64,000 nt of DNA from Dolichospermum compactum NIES-806 (GTDB lineage Bacteria; Cyanobacteriota; Cyanobacteriia; Cyanobacteriales; Nostocaceae). Location: assembly GCF_002368115.1 (NCBI RefSeq), contig NZ_AP018316.1, positions 2,484,774 to 2,548,773 on the forward strand, written 5' to 3'. The position numbers and the translations under genes are program-made. Within the stretch, counting starts at the first letter, position 1, and every line of letters begins with the position of its first letter. The notes beneath the pieces are model-generated. The model was not told the origin of the DNA, searched no databases, and saw only the letters and a program-made list of their open reading frames with translations. Of this stretch, positions 54,735 to 63,615 are shown in pieces.

Positions 54735-55340
54735 CTAAACTAAAGCCACAGGACGACTACCTGCAGCATGACGGTCAATTACTTGGTCAATCAAACCATA
54801 GTCCCTAGCTTCGGCTGGAGACATAAAGAAATCACGTTCTGTATCTTCAGAAATCCGCTCAAAAGGTTGTCCAGTATGTTCAGCAAGATATTCATTCAGC
54901 CGCTGCTTGTGATACAAAATTTCGCGGGCTTGAATCGCAATATCAGTCGCCTGTCCTTGTGCGCCACCGAGAGGTTGGTGAATCATAATCCGTGAATGAG
55001 GTAAACTCATCCGCTTACCCTTTGTACCCGCGCTGAGGAGAAAAGCTCCCATACTTGCGGCTAATCCAGTACAAATTGTACAAATATCAGGGCGGATATG
55101 CTTCATTGTATCAAAAATGCCCATGCCCGCTGTTACTGAACCACCAGGAGAATTAATGTACATATATATGTCCTTCTCCGCATCCTCAGAATCTAAAAAC
55201 AGCAGTTGGGCAACAATCAAGTTAGCCAGATTGCTATCAACCTGTTCTCCCAAAAAAATAATCCGCTCACGCAACAGCCGTGAATAGATATCAAAGGCAC
55301 GTTCGCCTCGACCCGATTGTTCAATAACGATAGGAATCAT
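54735..55340 (-). CDS. clpP: ATP-dependent Clp protease proteolytic subunit ClpP
   Basis: A 201-residue serine peptidase forming the ClpP tetradecamer. Catalytic triad residues are visible: Ser in GLAASMGAFLLSAG, His in RIMIHQPLGG, Asp in DTERDFFMS. The handle region QAREILYHKQRLNEYLAEHTGQ is present. Cyanobacteria encode several ClpP paralogues and a ClpR; this one keeps its active site and so is a true ClpP. The ATG at 55340 gives a full-length mature start. clpX is not adjacent. Confidence 0.96.
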   Translation of the reverse strand: MIPIVIEQSGRGERAFDIYSRLLRERIIFLGEQVDSNLANLIVAQLLFLDSEDAEKDIYMYINSPGGSVTAGMGIFDTMKHIRPDICTICTGLAASMGAFLLSAGTKGKRMSLPHSRIMIHQPLGGAQGQATDIAIQAREILYHKQRLNEYLAEHTGQPFERISEDTERDFFMSPAEARDYGLIDQVIDRHAAGSRPVALV

Positions 55341-55527
55341 TTAGCGTGTTTTTAGCTATTTTTCATTTATTCTATCGGTGACAAAGGCTTATTGTGTTGA
55401 AATTGCCAATTAACATTCAAAGAGACTGGGTAAAGAGAACAGATAGAATTTTTAGTGAAGAAATATATTTTACGTAAATATCAGTATTTATACGGTTTTT
55501 AATAATTGAGTAACTGGAGTAATAGAA

Positions 55528-57292
55528 CCCACATTCCGCACCCTTAACTGTCACAATCGGTTATTACGGAATTTACTTCATGAGAAAGGAGTAAAAAATT
55601 ACCTTTGGCTCAAAAAAAAATAGATTTTGGATAGGAAAATTTATTAGCTATCTTCTCAATAAGGAGCAATAAATATAAGAGTGGTTTGGTAGAGATTTTT
55701 AATAATATAATTTTATGTTGATGTTCTCAATACATCATTGTAACTTATGCTTATCTAAAAATAAAGTTAAAAACGCCATGAAAATTTCAGAACATTAATT
55801 TATTTGATTAATGAGCCAAATAGTTCAATTAAAATTGATAGTATTTTGATTTATTTTCTTCTTTGATGTTGGGAGTTTTTTCCGTAATTTCGATATTTGC
55901 TATCTGATGATATTTAAATTCTTTACTTTTTCTGATTAATTCTTTTCTAGCATCAGCAGCGCAAGCAAATTTTTCTTGTGCTATTTTTTTTAACTTAGTT
56001 TGAGTATTTATCAAAGCTTTTTCTATTTTCTTTGATAATTTCTTCAAGTCAGATTTTTTTCTATCTTGACTTTGTACAATTAACCATCTTTGTTCTATGT
56101 CTCCATAATTTATTTTCTTTTGTGCATATGAATATCCTGGTTTTTCACTTTTCACAAATTCTGATTCTGTTAAACTCACCACTAAGTTTTTTGCTGATTT
56201 TATCCTCAGTGGTACTCTAGTCAACCATTTGATATTCCTCATTAGCTGAATATTTGATTCTGTGTATAATGCGCTATCTGCTACTATTAAACTATCAACT
56301 TGTATTCTTTTTTGATATTCGACTGCAATTTCTCCAAACTTTTTAGAATCAACTTCATTTCCTGACACTGCTTTTATATATATTGGTATATCTCCATCTC
56401 CTGAACATATTAATTGTGTAATAAATTGTTTTAGATCTGGACGATGGTCACGCGAATAACCGTAAGTTAGTTTTATCGCTTGGGGTGATTGACTCTCTTC
56501 ATTTTCTTTTTCTAATGAACCTGATTCTTTTTTATTTTTAAATATCACAGATGGTAAACTATTTTCATATTCTCCATCTACATGAAATGATGTTGAATCC
56601 AAGTGTGATGATGACAGTGATATTTGATATATTTCAACCGTATTTAAACTGACTGCTAAAAATACTGTATCTAGTCCTTTTATAAATAATTTATCTAATA
56701 CTCTCCCCAGCTTATCATCATTCAGATATTCTGGTTTTACTCCTACACCAATTAAGTGTTCACAAGCGATTAATTCAAAGAATGTTGGGAACATATATAA
56801 AGGCTGTGACATCATGCTTAAGCCATTTAAAATCATCGCCTTTACTACCTGACCCGCACTGACTTTTTCTTCTGGTTCTGACCCTAGTAAATTATTAATT
56901 ATTTCTACTATCCCAATTGAATCTACTATTCCTGCTACTATCCCCAAATGGTCAATCTTCTTCAATTCAATGTCTTTTACATTAAACATAACAACAGAAA
57001 CTCCACGAAAGCATCTGTTTTGTATTTTCTCATTTTTGGAGTGAATCAGGACATCTTTTGAGGTTTTTCATCGTAATTGAGTACAAACCTTTCAATGATT
57101 TTGAACTACGTTTTCTATCAAAATAACCTTAGAACCAATAATTTTATACTTAGTCGTGAATATTTAACTGTACTTGTACCTTAATAAGAATAATTTCTAT
57201 TTGGCTTCAAAAAATTCTCTCGGCAATTAGTTCTTATGTACTAAATACATCCCTTTCCTTGGGGTGTGACAGTTGTGGGTGCGGAATGTGGG
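55528..57292 (-). mobile_element. IS1634-family insertion sequence with a shortened transposase
   Basis: The ends CCCACATTCCGCACCC...AACTGTCACA (55528-55555) and the reverse complement at 57265-57292 match at 26 of 28 positions. ATAGAA is duplicated exactly at 55522-55527 and 57293-57298, a 6-bp target duplication normal for IS1634. The transposase on the minus strand is only 386 residues, and 270 bases lie between its stop and the left end. Since the two ends and the duplication are intact, the loss of the transposase C-terminus probably came after or within mobile copies. It could still be mobilised in trans. Confidence 0.88.
55829..56989 (-). CDS. IS1634 family transposase, C-terminally truncated
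   Basis: A 386-residue DDE transposase starting MFNVKDIELKKIDHLGIVAG, with the DUF4277-like N-terminal domain. The first catalytic Asp is in LDSTSFH and the second in IVADSALY, followed by KWLTRVPLRIKSAK. The frame ends at KYYQF. The segment carrying the third acidic residue and the RWIFQCFQGIH C-terminus, present in the fragment at 3921-4139, is missing. Family proteins are around 540 residues, so roughly 150 are lost. It is predicted inactive. Confidence 0.85.
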   Translation of the reverse strand: MFNVKDIELKKIDHLGIVAGIVDSIGIVEIINNLLGSEPEEKVSAGQVVKAMILNGLSMMSQPLYMFPTFFELIACEHLIGVGVKPEYLNDDKLGRVLDKLFIKGLDTVFLAVSLNTVEIYQISLSSSHLDSTSFHVDGEYENSLPSVIFKNKKESGSLEKENEESQSPQAIKLTYGYSRDHRPDLKQFITQLICSGDGDIPIYIKAVSGNEVDSKKFGEIAVEYQKRIQVDSLIVADSALYTESNIQLMRNIKWLTRVPLRIKSAKNLVVSLTESEFVKSEKPGYSYAQKKINYGDIEQRWLIVQSQDRKKSDLKKLSKKIEKALINTQTKLKKIAQEKFACAADARKELIRKSKEFKYHQIANIEITEKTPNIKEENKSKYYQF

Positions 57293-57533
57293 ATAGAATT
57301 ATCTATTTCCGTAAATTTAAAAATAAATTTGTATTACCAGGACACTTTTTAGAAAAACAACCGTCTCAGTTATTAGGTACATATAAAGAGAGAGCTAGAT
57401 CACATTCTTTAACAGATTTCTGGGATATTCTCAAATTATATTCACCGAATCCGATAAACCAATAACGCAAAGTGTATTTAGAATAACAAGTTCCTATGGA
57501 AGTCCCATCCATATAAATAAAGAGAGGGGTATT

Positions 57534-57689
57534 ATGCTAGAAAAACTTATACAAGCAGCCTTTATTACATTTTTATTGCAACTTATCGCCGTATTGAGTA
57601 ATACTACTCCAATACGTCCCAAGTCAGTCTCGCCTATTTCGGAAATGTCAGAGCCTATAATTAGTTCGACTTTTCATATTTCGGAGTAA
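57534..57689 (+). CDS. Small single-pass membrane protein, hypothetical
   Basis: A 51-residue frame, MLEKLIQAAFITFLLQLIAV and a Thr/Ser/Pro-rich tail (NTTPIRPKSVSPISEMSEP). One hydrophobic helix covers residues 5-22. AGAGAGGGG provides a ribosome site about 6 bases before the ATG. I do not recognise the family. It lies alone between the IS1634-type element and the convergent FTR1 gene and may be a spurious frame. Confidence 0.45.
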   Translation: MLEKLIQAAFITFLLQLIAVLSNTTPIRPKSVSPISEMSEPIISSTFHISE

Positions 57690-57758
57690 AATGCAAGATA
57701 TAGGAAACAGGGAACAGGCAAAAATTTGACCCTTTCCCTGATTACCCGTCTTTTATTT

Positions 57759-58718
57759 TTAATTCCTACTGGCTGTACTAGTCATAACTTTATTTTTGCT
57801 AGGTTGATTATTTCCACCTCTAATGCTGCGGAAATATAGCCCACCAATACTGATAAGAAATACCAAATATCCCACAGCTTGAACAATATAGATTTTGTCC
57901 CTATAACCAAATAATGATTTAAGAATGATACCAGGGAACTGTTCATCAGATAAGATTTTTTCGGTATTCCAAACTATTGGACCTAAGATGCAAGAGTGAA
58001 TTCTGGTAAAGTGTTCATAATAGAAACAAAGATTTTCTGAAGAACGACTACTTACAGCCAGATTAGCTGTAGCTTCATCAAAATGTTGTAACCCGGAAAC
58101 TACTAAGCCAGAAACAATTAATATTAATAAAACGCCCATGACTTGGAAAAATTGGCGGATATTAATTTTCACACCCCATTTAAATAATAGAACCCCAATA
58201 GCTGCGGCTGTTGCTAAACCACCCAGTGCGCCTAAACTTGGTAATAAACCTTGTTGAAAATTGGCTGCAACAAATAAAACAGTTTCAAATCCCTCGCGGA
58301 CAATAGCGACTAAAATTAAACTAAAAACTCCCCAAGCAGCATTTGAGTTTTTGCCTAATGCGTCTGTGACTGCTCCCTCAACTTGTGCTTTCATAAATCT
58401 GGCTTGTTTTGTCATCCAGATAAGCATCCAACTGAGCATAACTATAGCTAAAACACTAAATATACCTTCTAATGTTGGCTCAACAACGGAGGTATATTGA
58501 GGATTAATAGATCCTAAGAATTTAATGATCCCCGTAAATAAAATACCGATTAAGCCACTAACTATAATACCAACAATAACACCAGCATAAACCCAAGGGT
58601 TCAATCGAGATTGTTTGGCTTTTTTTAATAATGCGAGGACAATACCCACAACTAGAGCGGCTTCTACACCTTCTCTGAGGGTAATTACAAAAGTAGGTAG
58701 AGCGGTACTAAAATTCAT
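57759..58718 (-). CDS. FTR1-family iron permease
   Basis: A 319-residue, seven-helix membrane protein of the FTR1/EfeU group. The two REXXE iron-binding motifs are REGVEA (residues 16-21) and REGFET (about residue 165), each in a hydrophobic helix. Family proteins import Fe3+ produced by a ferroxidase, and an FTR1 homologue takes part in iron uptake in Synechocystis. A soluble loop of about 70 residues around 220-285 with a Cys pair (NLCFYYEH, IHSCILG) is unusual. It is the last gene of a minus-strand cluster with a ferritin-like gene and a multicopper oxidase. Confidence 0.92.
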   Translation of the reverse strand: MNFSTALPTFVITLREGVEAALVVGIVLALLKKAKQSRLNPWVYAGVIVGIIVSGLIGILFTGIIKFLGSINPQYTSVVEPTLEGIFSVLAIVMLSWMLIWMTKQARFMKAQVEGAVTDALGKNSNAAWGVFSLILVAIVREGFETVLFVAANFQQGLLPSLGALGGLATAAAIGVLLFKWGVKINIRQFFQVMGVLLILIVSGLVVSGLQHFDEATANLAVSSRSSENLCFYYEHFTRIHSCILGPIVWNTEKILSDEQFPGIILKSLFGYRDKIYIVQAVGYLVFLISIGGLYFRSIRGGNNQPSKNKVMTSTASRN

Positions 58719-58723
58719 TTTAT

Positions 58724-58848
<125 letters not shown>

Positions 58849-58851
58849 TTA

Positions 58852-59286
58852 TTAGCTGAAATCGCGTAACATTTTTTTGAGTTCGAGATTGTGCATTTCT
58901 TCTTGACCTATCATGCCACGTGCAAATTCTTCTAAATAGATACTAGCATTAGTTACAGTTTCTAGGAGACTTTTGTACATATCTAAAGCTTTCTTTTCAT
59001 GGGATAAACTTTCTTGCAAGATATCCTTAACGTTATGTTTGAAAGTTTCTTCCATTGGGGCAATTCTCAAAGTAGGATGTCCTTCTAAACCGGTGAGAAT
59101 TTCTCCTACTTGTTGGGCATGAAGTAACGATTCTGTGGCTTGAGCTTTGAAGAATGCCACAATAGGTATACGATTTGGACCTGTCACCATCAAGGAATAA
59201 TGGGTGTAGCGAACTACCCCTGCTAGTTCAAATTCCATAATGGCGTTGAGGATATCAATTGTCTTTTGGCTGTCGAGTTCTTGCAT
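58852..59286 (-). CDS. Ferritin-like (bacterioferritin-type) protein
   Basis: A 144-residue four-helix protein. Ferritin-like metal ligands appear in MEFELAGVVRYTHY (Glu and His/Tyr on helix A), QATESLLHAQQVGEI (Glu and His on helix B), LSHEKKALDMYKSLLE on helix C, and MIGQEEMHNLELKKML on helix D with the Glu and His of the E-x-x-H pattern. The heme-binding Met of bacterioferritin cannot be assigned. It likely binds or oxidises iron for storage, or protects from oxidative damage. It stands between the FTR1 permease and the helix-hairpin-helix lipoprotein on the minus strand. Confidence 0.88.
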   Translation of the reverse strand: MQELDSQKTIDILNAIMEFELAGVVRYTHYSLMVTGPNRIPIVAFFKAQATESLLHAQQVGEILTGLEGHPTLRIAPMEETFKHNVKDILQESLSHEKKALDMYKSLLETVTNASIYLEEFARGMIGQEEMHNLELKKMLRDFS

Positions 59287-59466
59287 TAGTTGTTAAGTTG
59301 AGCAAAGTTACATAAGGAGAGTCTTTAGCTACCAATTATTAGTGAGCAGTTATACTTTTTTCAGGTTTTGAAACCCCAAACTTGTTTCACTTTTAGTTTT
59401 TAACTATTTTCTCTCTTACTCACCATTTTAAACGTCTTATTCTGGACTTCCAATGGTGTGAAAATA

Positions 59467-60495
59467 CTAATTTTGTGCTTTAGTGCTAGTTTTTGTGCGC
59501 ACTTTTTGAGTATTTTCCTCAATGGTTTTTACTAGCTTAGTAACATTTTCTGGAGTGTTGACTGCTTGTACTGGAGGGATAGCAGTAGGCCAAACTTTGA
59601 CTAGTTCCACAAAAGCTGTATCTATGGCTTTGTGTGCTTCAGGATGTTCTTGCAACATTTGGCTAGAAATACCTTTATATAGTTCTTGGGAATAGACGAC
59701 AAAGCCACGAGAATCTTGATATTCTATTGGTTCGGTTATTTTACCCTTTACCACTGCTGCACCATATTCTGAGTTAGCGGCATCTAGTAACCCGTTGATG
59801 ACTTGAAGAACAAATTCGGGTTTGCTACGTTCTGCGGTTGGTAAAGCAGCGATCGCACTATCCACAGCTTGCACGGAAGTGGTAAAGTTAGTTTTAATTT
59901 TGGCATCCTTGGGATTAGATTTAACTAAATCGGTTAAGCTTACCAAATCACTTTTAAATTCTTTAACTTTGCGTTCTTCCAGTTGTTCTTCAACATCAAT
60001 ATAAATCTCCTCAACTGGGTGTCCAATATGGGGTTGAGCCTGTTTAGGTTGATTTTGATCTAATAATTCTTTGGCTACTAAAAGATGCCCTTTCATTAAT
60101 CCCAATTTGGTCATGTAGTCAATATCTTTCGCTTCACCTGTGAGGACAACTTCCTCAACTGTCACCATGTCTTTTATTTGATCAAACTGGGGTTGAGTAA
60201 TAACTTTTTTACTGACTAAATCTGCTGGGTTCGCGTAGGGACGGTTTGCTTGAATCTTATTTGATAAAGCCGGAATTCCTAATGTAGCTTCTAATTTATC
60301 TAACTGCGATAAAATTGCATTATTGATATTAATTTTAGCTTTACCACTATGACCGCTATGGGCGCTGGTTTCTGTTAACGTAGCTGTACTTGGTGTTGAT
60401 TGAATATCTGCTTTTGGCGCGTCGCTGCTACAAGAACTCAAGGAAATCATGGCACAAGCAGCGATAGATAAGAATAAATAGCGGGGTTTGATCAT
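59467..60495 (-). CDS. Helix-hairpin-helix (ComEA-like) lipoprotein
   Basis: A 342-residue lipoprotein with a signal ending in LSSC (Cys near residue 22). A His-containing linker (ETSAHSGHSG) precedes a ComEA-like helix-hairpin-helix segment (ININNAILSQLDKLEATLGIPALSNKIQANRPYANPADLVSKKVI). Residues 125-335 are helical with HIGHPVEEIYIDVEEQLEER and an HPEAHKAIDTAF motif, which suggests metal or iron-related periplasmic roles. The HhH segment in an iron cluster is unexpected and may bind something other than DNA. No activity can be assigned. Confidence 0.7.
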   Translation of the reverse strand: MIKPRYLFLSIAACAMISLSSCSSDAPKADIQSTPSTATLTETSAHSGHSGKAKININNAILSQLDKLEATLGIPALSNKIQANRPYANPADLVSKKVITQPQFDQIKDMVTVEEVVLTGEAKDIDYMTKLGLMKGHLLVAKELLDQNQPKQAQPHIGHPVEEIYIDVEEQLEERKVKEFKSDLVSLTDLVKSNPKDAKIKTNFTTSVQAVDSAIAALPTAERSKPEFVLQVINGLLDAANSEYGAAVVKGKITEPIEYQDSRGFVVYSQELYKGISSQMLQEHPEAHKAIDTAFVELVKVWPTAIPPVQAVNTPENVTKLVKTIEENTQKVRTKTSTKAQN

Positions 60496-60704
60496 TTTTG
60501 CTCCAGAATTGGGGATTGGTAAAAGTCTTTTCTGAATAACCAGTCAAAAACTAATAAAGATTACTAATAGATGTTTATAGATATTTATCATAAATGAAAG
60601 TATTTGTCAACTAGTTTTTATAAACTGAGCATAATTTACACATTTTTTTAAATTAAGGCTCTAAATTCAAAGCATTAAAGCTTATAATTCAAATCAGGTA
60701 CTCA

Positions 60705-60726
60705 TTCCCAGGTGGCCACCTGGGAA
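60705..60726. repeat. Palindromic hairpin TTCCCAGGTGG / CCACCTGGGAA
   Basis: A perfect 22-bp palindrome with extra pairing on the outside (CTCATTCCC and GGGAACGAG). It lies between the small-protein gene and the lipoprotein gene and probably separates two transcripts. Confidence 0.75.
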
Positions 60727-60749
60727 CGAGAAACTAAAAACAAGAAAAA

Positions 60750-60974
60750 CTAATTAGACTCCATTGCAAATGCTTGTATCAGAAGCTGCATGGGGTCTTT
60801 ACTTTGCAGAACCTGAGTAATATTTGCCTTCAACTGGTAAAGTCCAGAAACAGTTGGTGGATTATTTGAACCTTGAGATAAAAAATTAGGAAAGCCTTTT
60901 AATGTTTGCCAAAAGCGACTATATAAAGGCTCTAATTCGCTGGTAACTTCAGATAAATTTGGTTGTCTAGTCAT
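60750..60974 (-). CDS. Small hypothetical protein
   Basis: A 74-residue soluble protein (MTRQPNLSEVTSELEPLYSR ... LIQAFAMESN) without a signal peptide or recognisable domain. It lies 33 bases downstream of the amber-interrupted membrane gene and 254 bases upstream of the helix-hairpin-helix lipoprotein on the same strand. Coding potential is supported by the frame's position in the cluster, not by homology I can recall. Confidence 0.5.
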   Translation of the reverse strand: MTRQPNLSEVTSELEPLYSRFWQTLKGFPNFLSQGSNNPPTVSGLYQLKANITQVLQSKDPMQLLIQAFAMESN

Positions 60975-61007
60975 AGAATCATCCTCAAATATTTAATGAC
61001 AAATTAA

Positions 61008-61628
61008 TTACAAAGCATGGATTTTAGCAATACCAAGCCCAGTAACTAATCCACCCATAGGGTAAAACATCATGGCCATTAAAGCCACGCAGGTAGCAGT
61101 AAGAATGGGGCGGTTTTGTTTTTCTAAAATTGATTCACTATATTGCTATAAAATGCAGGTACAAGCTACCCCTAATGGCAAGGTAAATAAAACACTAAAT
61201 TCGTGGTACTCCATGAGTAAATATTGAACTAAAGGGGAGTTTTCTTTAAGCCAAGCTCTTGCACCACCAAATTCGATTCCTGCCCGGTAACGCATATAGA
61301 CTAAATTACCTGTAGCAATGCCTAAAAATGCGATCGCACTTGACCAAAATGTTAAGGTACGCATTTGGGGTAATATTTTGCTTGATCCTCGCAGTAAGGG
61401 AAAAGCTAAATGTCCTGTATACACAGCCACAACTGCTGCTAACAATGCTCCCACGCCGTGAATTGTGCCTATTGACCGCTGCCAAGGGCTAGGGTGTAAA
61501 AGGTTAAAAAATGGCAAAAATAGAAACATTCCTGCTGATAAAATGCTCAAACCATATACAGAAGTTTTAGCAATATCTAGCTGTTTAGGAAAAGCTTTTG
61601 AACCTGAATCAATACCCGAATCTAACAC
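61008..61628 (-). pseudogene. Multi-TM protein with conserved histidines, interrupted by an in-frame amber codon
   Basis: Codons 61628 to 61149 give 160 residues with four hydrophobic segments. Histidines are placed at helix ends (GTIHGVGALLAAV, YTGHLAFPLL, LLMEYHEFSVLF), reminiscent of b-type cytochromes or redox membrane proteins. A TAG at 61148-61146 stops translation just inside the fourth helix (VACTCIL). The same frame then runs 45 codons as QYSESILEKQNRPILTATCV and ends in another hydrophobic helix (ALMAMMFYPMGGLVTGLGIA) before TAA at 61008. A change of TGG or CAG to TAG would explain it. I do not recognise the family. Confidence 0.75.
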
Positions 61629-62074
61629 TATAGATGCTCCTGTGTTTGGGTTGTATAAATTACATTTTTATGGAATAATTTAGTGAAGGACGATTTCGTA
61701 TTTTTTCCATTGATTACAAAGATACACATTTCAGCATGATTAGCCAAATTTGCTCGCAGTAAATAATCTCAGAAATATTGTACTTTATTGCAGAAGTTAA
61801 TATTCACTTAAAACCGATTTATGGAAAATTCACTCCGCTCAATAATGCAGTATAAATTTGATAATGCAAGCATATTTTTCTATTTCTTAAAGTATACATA
61901 TTTGTAGATAAAAAAGAAACATTAAACAAAATGAAGTTTTTATTTTTTCAAGCAATGGTGATAATTATAACTTATGTATTAAGGTGATGAAATTTTTGTA
62001 AAAACAATTATTTGTTCTTGAACATGATGATTCTATTAATTTAGGAAAAGAAGATGAATTAAAATCACATATGA
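61629..62074. other. Intergenic region between the oxidase and the membrane gene
   Basis: About 445 AT-rich bases on the minus strand between the multicopper oxidase stop and the next gene of the cluster. No coding frame was seen. It is long enough to hold a promoter for the downstream genes, so the oxidase may be a separate unit. Confidence 0.5.
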
Positions 62075-63100
62075 TTATGATTTTTTGACTAGTTTTTGGG
62101 AATCTTTTTCTGCGACTACTTCAAACTGTCCCATACACCCACTTTCCGCGATCGCATCTTGATGAGGATGAAACATATATTTACCTGGATAGCGAAACGC
62201 AAACTCTAAAATATGCCTTTCAGCGACACCCATTGTCAAAACATCCGTTTTTTCACTGGGTGTCATTGTCATACCGGAACGATAAACATCAAAGAAGTTA
62301 GCGTGCAGATGAAACGTCACAGCAGGATCAAATTCAATAATATTCAAAACATAGACCCGGATTAACTGATTTTGATAAATCTGAATGGGATGGTTCATAT
62401 AATGATGCGGCACACCATTAAAAGCATAATATTCATTTTTGTTATCATCATTTACATCATAACCAGACATAATTAAAACAATTTCATCAGCCAGTGGACG
62501 GGGTTTAGGTGGATCAATAATAAACATTCCATATAATCCCTTCGCAATATGACGAGTAACTGGGGCGACATGACAATGATATAAATGAACACCATAGGGT
62601 TCGGCATCAAATTCATATATGGTCGCTCTACCATTACTTACAGGTCTTATTCCATCCATTTCAGCAGGATGAACTCCATGAAAATGTAAAGAATGGGAAT
62701 GTCCAGCATTATTGAGAAAAAGTATTCTTATTCTTTCCCCTTCTTTAGCCCGGAGTGTCGGTCCTGGAATCCGCCCGTTTAAATCCCAAATATTATAGGA
62801 GACAGCACTATTAAGTTGAATGGTGGAAGTACTAGCAGTTAGCTGAAATTCGCGGACTGTGCGCCCATTTTCCTGCTTGATTGTCCCATAATCAAAATCT
62901 CGTAATACCTGCATAGGGTTAGTAGCACCATTAGATGCTGCCATTTCCATCGGTGGTACTCTGACACTGGGATGATTTTTGGTATTCAACATCTGCCAAA
63001 TTGCCACTGCACTTAGGACTCCAGCGCCGGATAATCCTATTTGCAACAGTTGGCGACGACTCCAAATTTTATCTTTACTGAAAGTAAAGTTGTCAGACAT
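62075..63100 (-). CDS. Two-domain multicopper oxidase with Tat signal
   Basis: A 341-residue copper enzyme from the ATG at 63100 (a TTG 16 codons upstream is also open). The signal SRRQLLQIGLSGAGVLSAVA has the twin-arginine motif, so it is exported folded. Copper ligands appear as HSLHFHGVHP, LYHCHVAPVTRHI, HLHANFFDVY and FHPHQDAIAESGCMGQF, the pattern of cupredoxin domains with type 1 and type 2/3 sites. A ferroxidase or laccase-like activity is inferred; the neighbours (FTR1, ferritin-like) favour iron. CbtB is transcribed divergently. Confidence 0.88.
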   Translation of the reverse strand: MSDNFTFSKDKIWSRRQLLQIGLSGAGVLSAVAIWQMLNTKNHPSVRVPPMEMAASNGATNPMQVLRDFDYGTIKQENGRTVREFQLTASTSTIQLNSAVSYNIWDLNGRIPGPTLRAKEGERIRILFLNNAGHSHSLHFHGVHPAEMDGIRPVSNGRATIYEFDAEPYGVHLYHCHVAPVTRHIAKGLYGMFIIDPPKPRPLADEIVLIMSGYDVNDDNKNEYYAFNGVPHHYMNHPIQIYQNQLIRVYVLNIIEFDPAVTFHLHANFFDVYRSGMTMTPSEKTDVLTMGVAERHILEFAFRYPGKYMFHPHQDAIAESGCMGQFEVVAEKDSQKLVKKS

Positions 63101-63400
63101 GAGACTAATAGGGATATGGGTATGTAAGAAATTGCGAATAATTTGCAATTAGCTTTAGGTATAATATAAAAATTAGGAATTATTGTCAATAACTTGGAAA
63201 AATAATTTTCAGGACTATTCCTGATATATTGGTTTATTTACCGTTGGCTAAAGAATAAATGATGCTTGCAGCCTAGTAAATGGAATAAAGTGCTAGGATT
63301 TTGAGAATAGCTGCTGGTGTTAACAATATCTTTTTGTGACTAAGTAGCAAAATACACTGTAATTTGATAAATTAACCCAACTATTTATGGGAGTTGACAA
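63101..63400. other. Divergent promoter region between the oxidase and the CbtB-like gene
   Basis: About 300 bases, AT-rich. I looked for a cobalamin riboswitch and saw no clear core. No coding frame was seen. It holds promoters for both directions. Confidence 0.5.
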
Positions 63401-63592
63401 ATGACCACTTTTTCTCGGACTTTAGTATTACAAAAAACTGCGGGCATTACCCTTTCTAAGCCTGTACAGGTAAGTCTTTACATGATGTTATCTTCTTTGG
63501 TGATTTGGACTGTGTTTTTCTCTACCTATCCACCAGCGCATAACACAGCACACTCAGCGCGTCACCATGCTTTAGGCGTTGCTTGTCATTAA
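63401..63592 (+). CDS. CbtB-like cobalt transporter subunit family protein
   Basis: A 63-residue protein with one transmembrane helix (VSLYMMLSSLVIWTVFFSTY) and a His-rich end PPAHNTAHSARHHALGVACH. This matches the CbtB family, whose members end in a conserved H-x-x-x-H-x-x-R-H...CH motif. CbtB normally pairs with CbtA in cobalt uptake, but no CbtA is seen downstream, and the neighbourhood is iron/copper. The ribosome site GGGAG lies 8 bases before the ATG. Confidence 0.85.
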   Translation: MTTFSRTLVLQKTAGITLSKPVQVSLYMMLSSLVIWTVFFSTYPPAHNTAHSARHHALGVACH

Positions 63593-63615
63593 ACTATCAT
63601 AAAGTTTTAAACGTA

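Noticed and set aside
57259..57465. Plus-strand frame MGCDSCGCGMWDRII at the right end of the IS1634-type element
   Set aside because: Its first codons are the terminal repeat itself, so the start is an artefact of the insertion.
63101..63400. Cobalamin riboswitch before the CbtB-like gene
   Set aside because: No GCCACTG-type core or supporting stems were seen in the leader.
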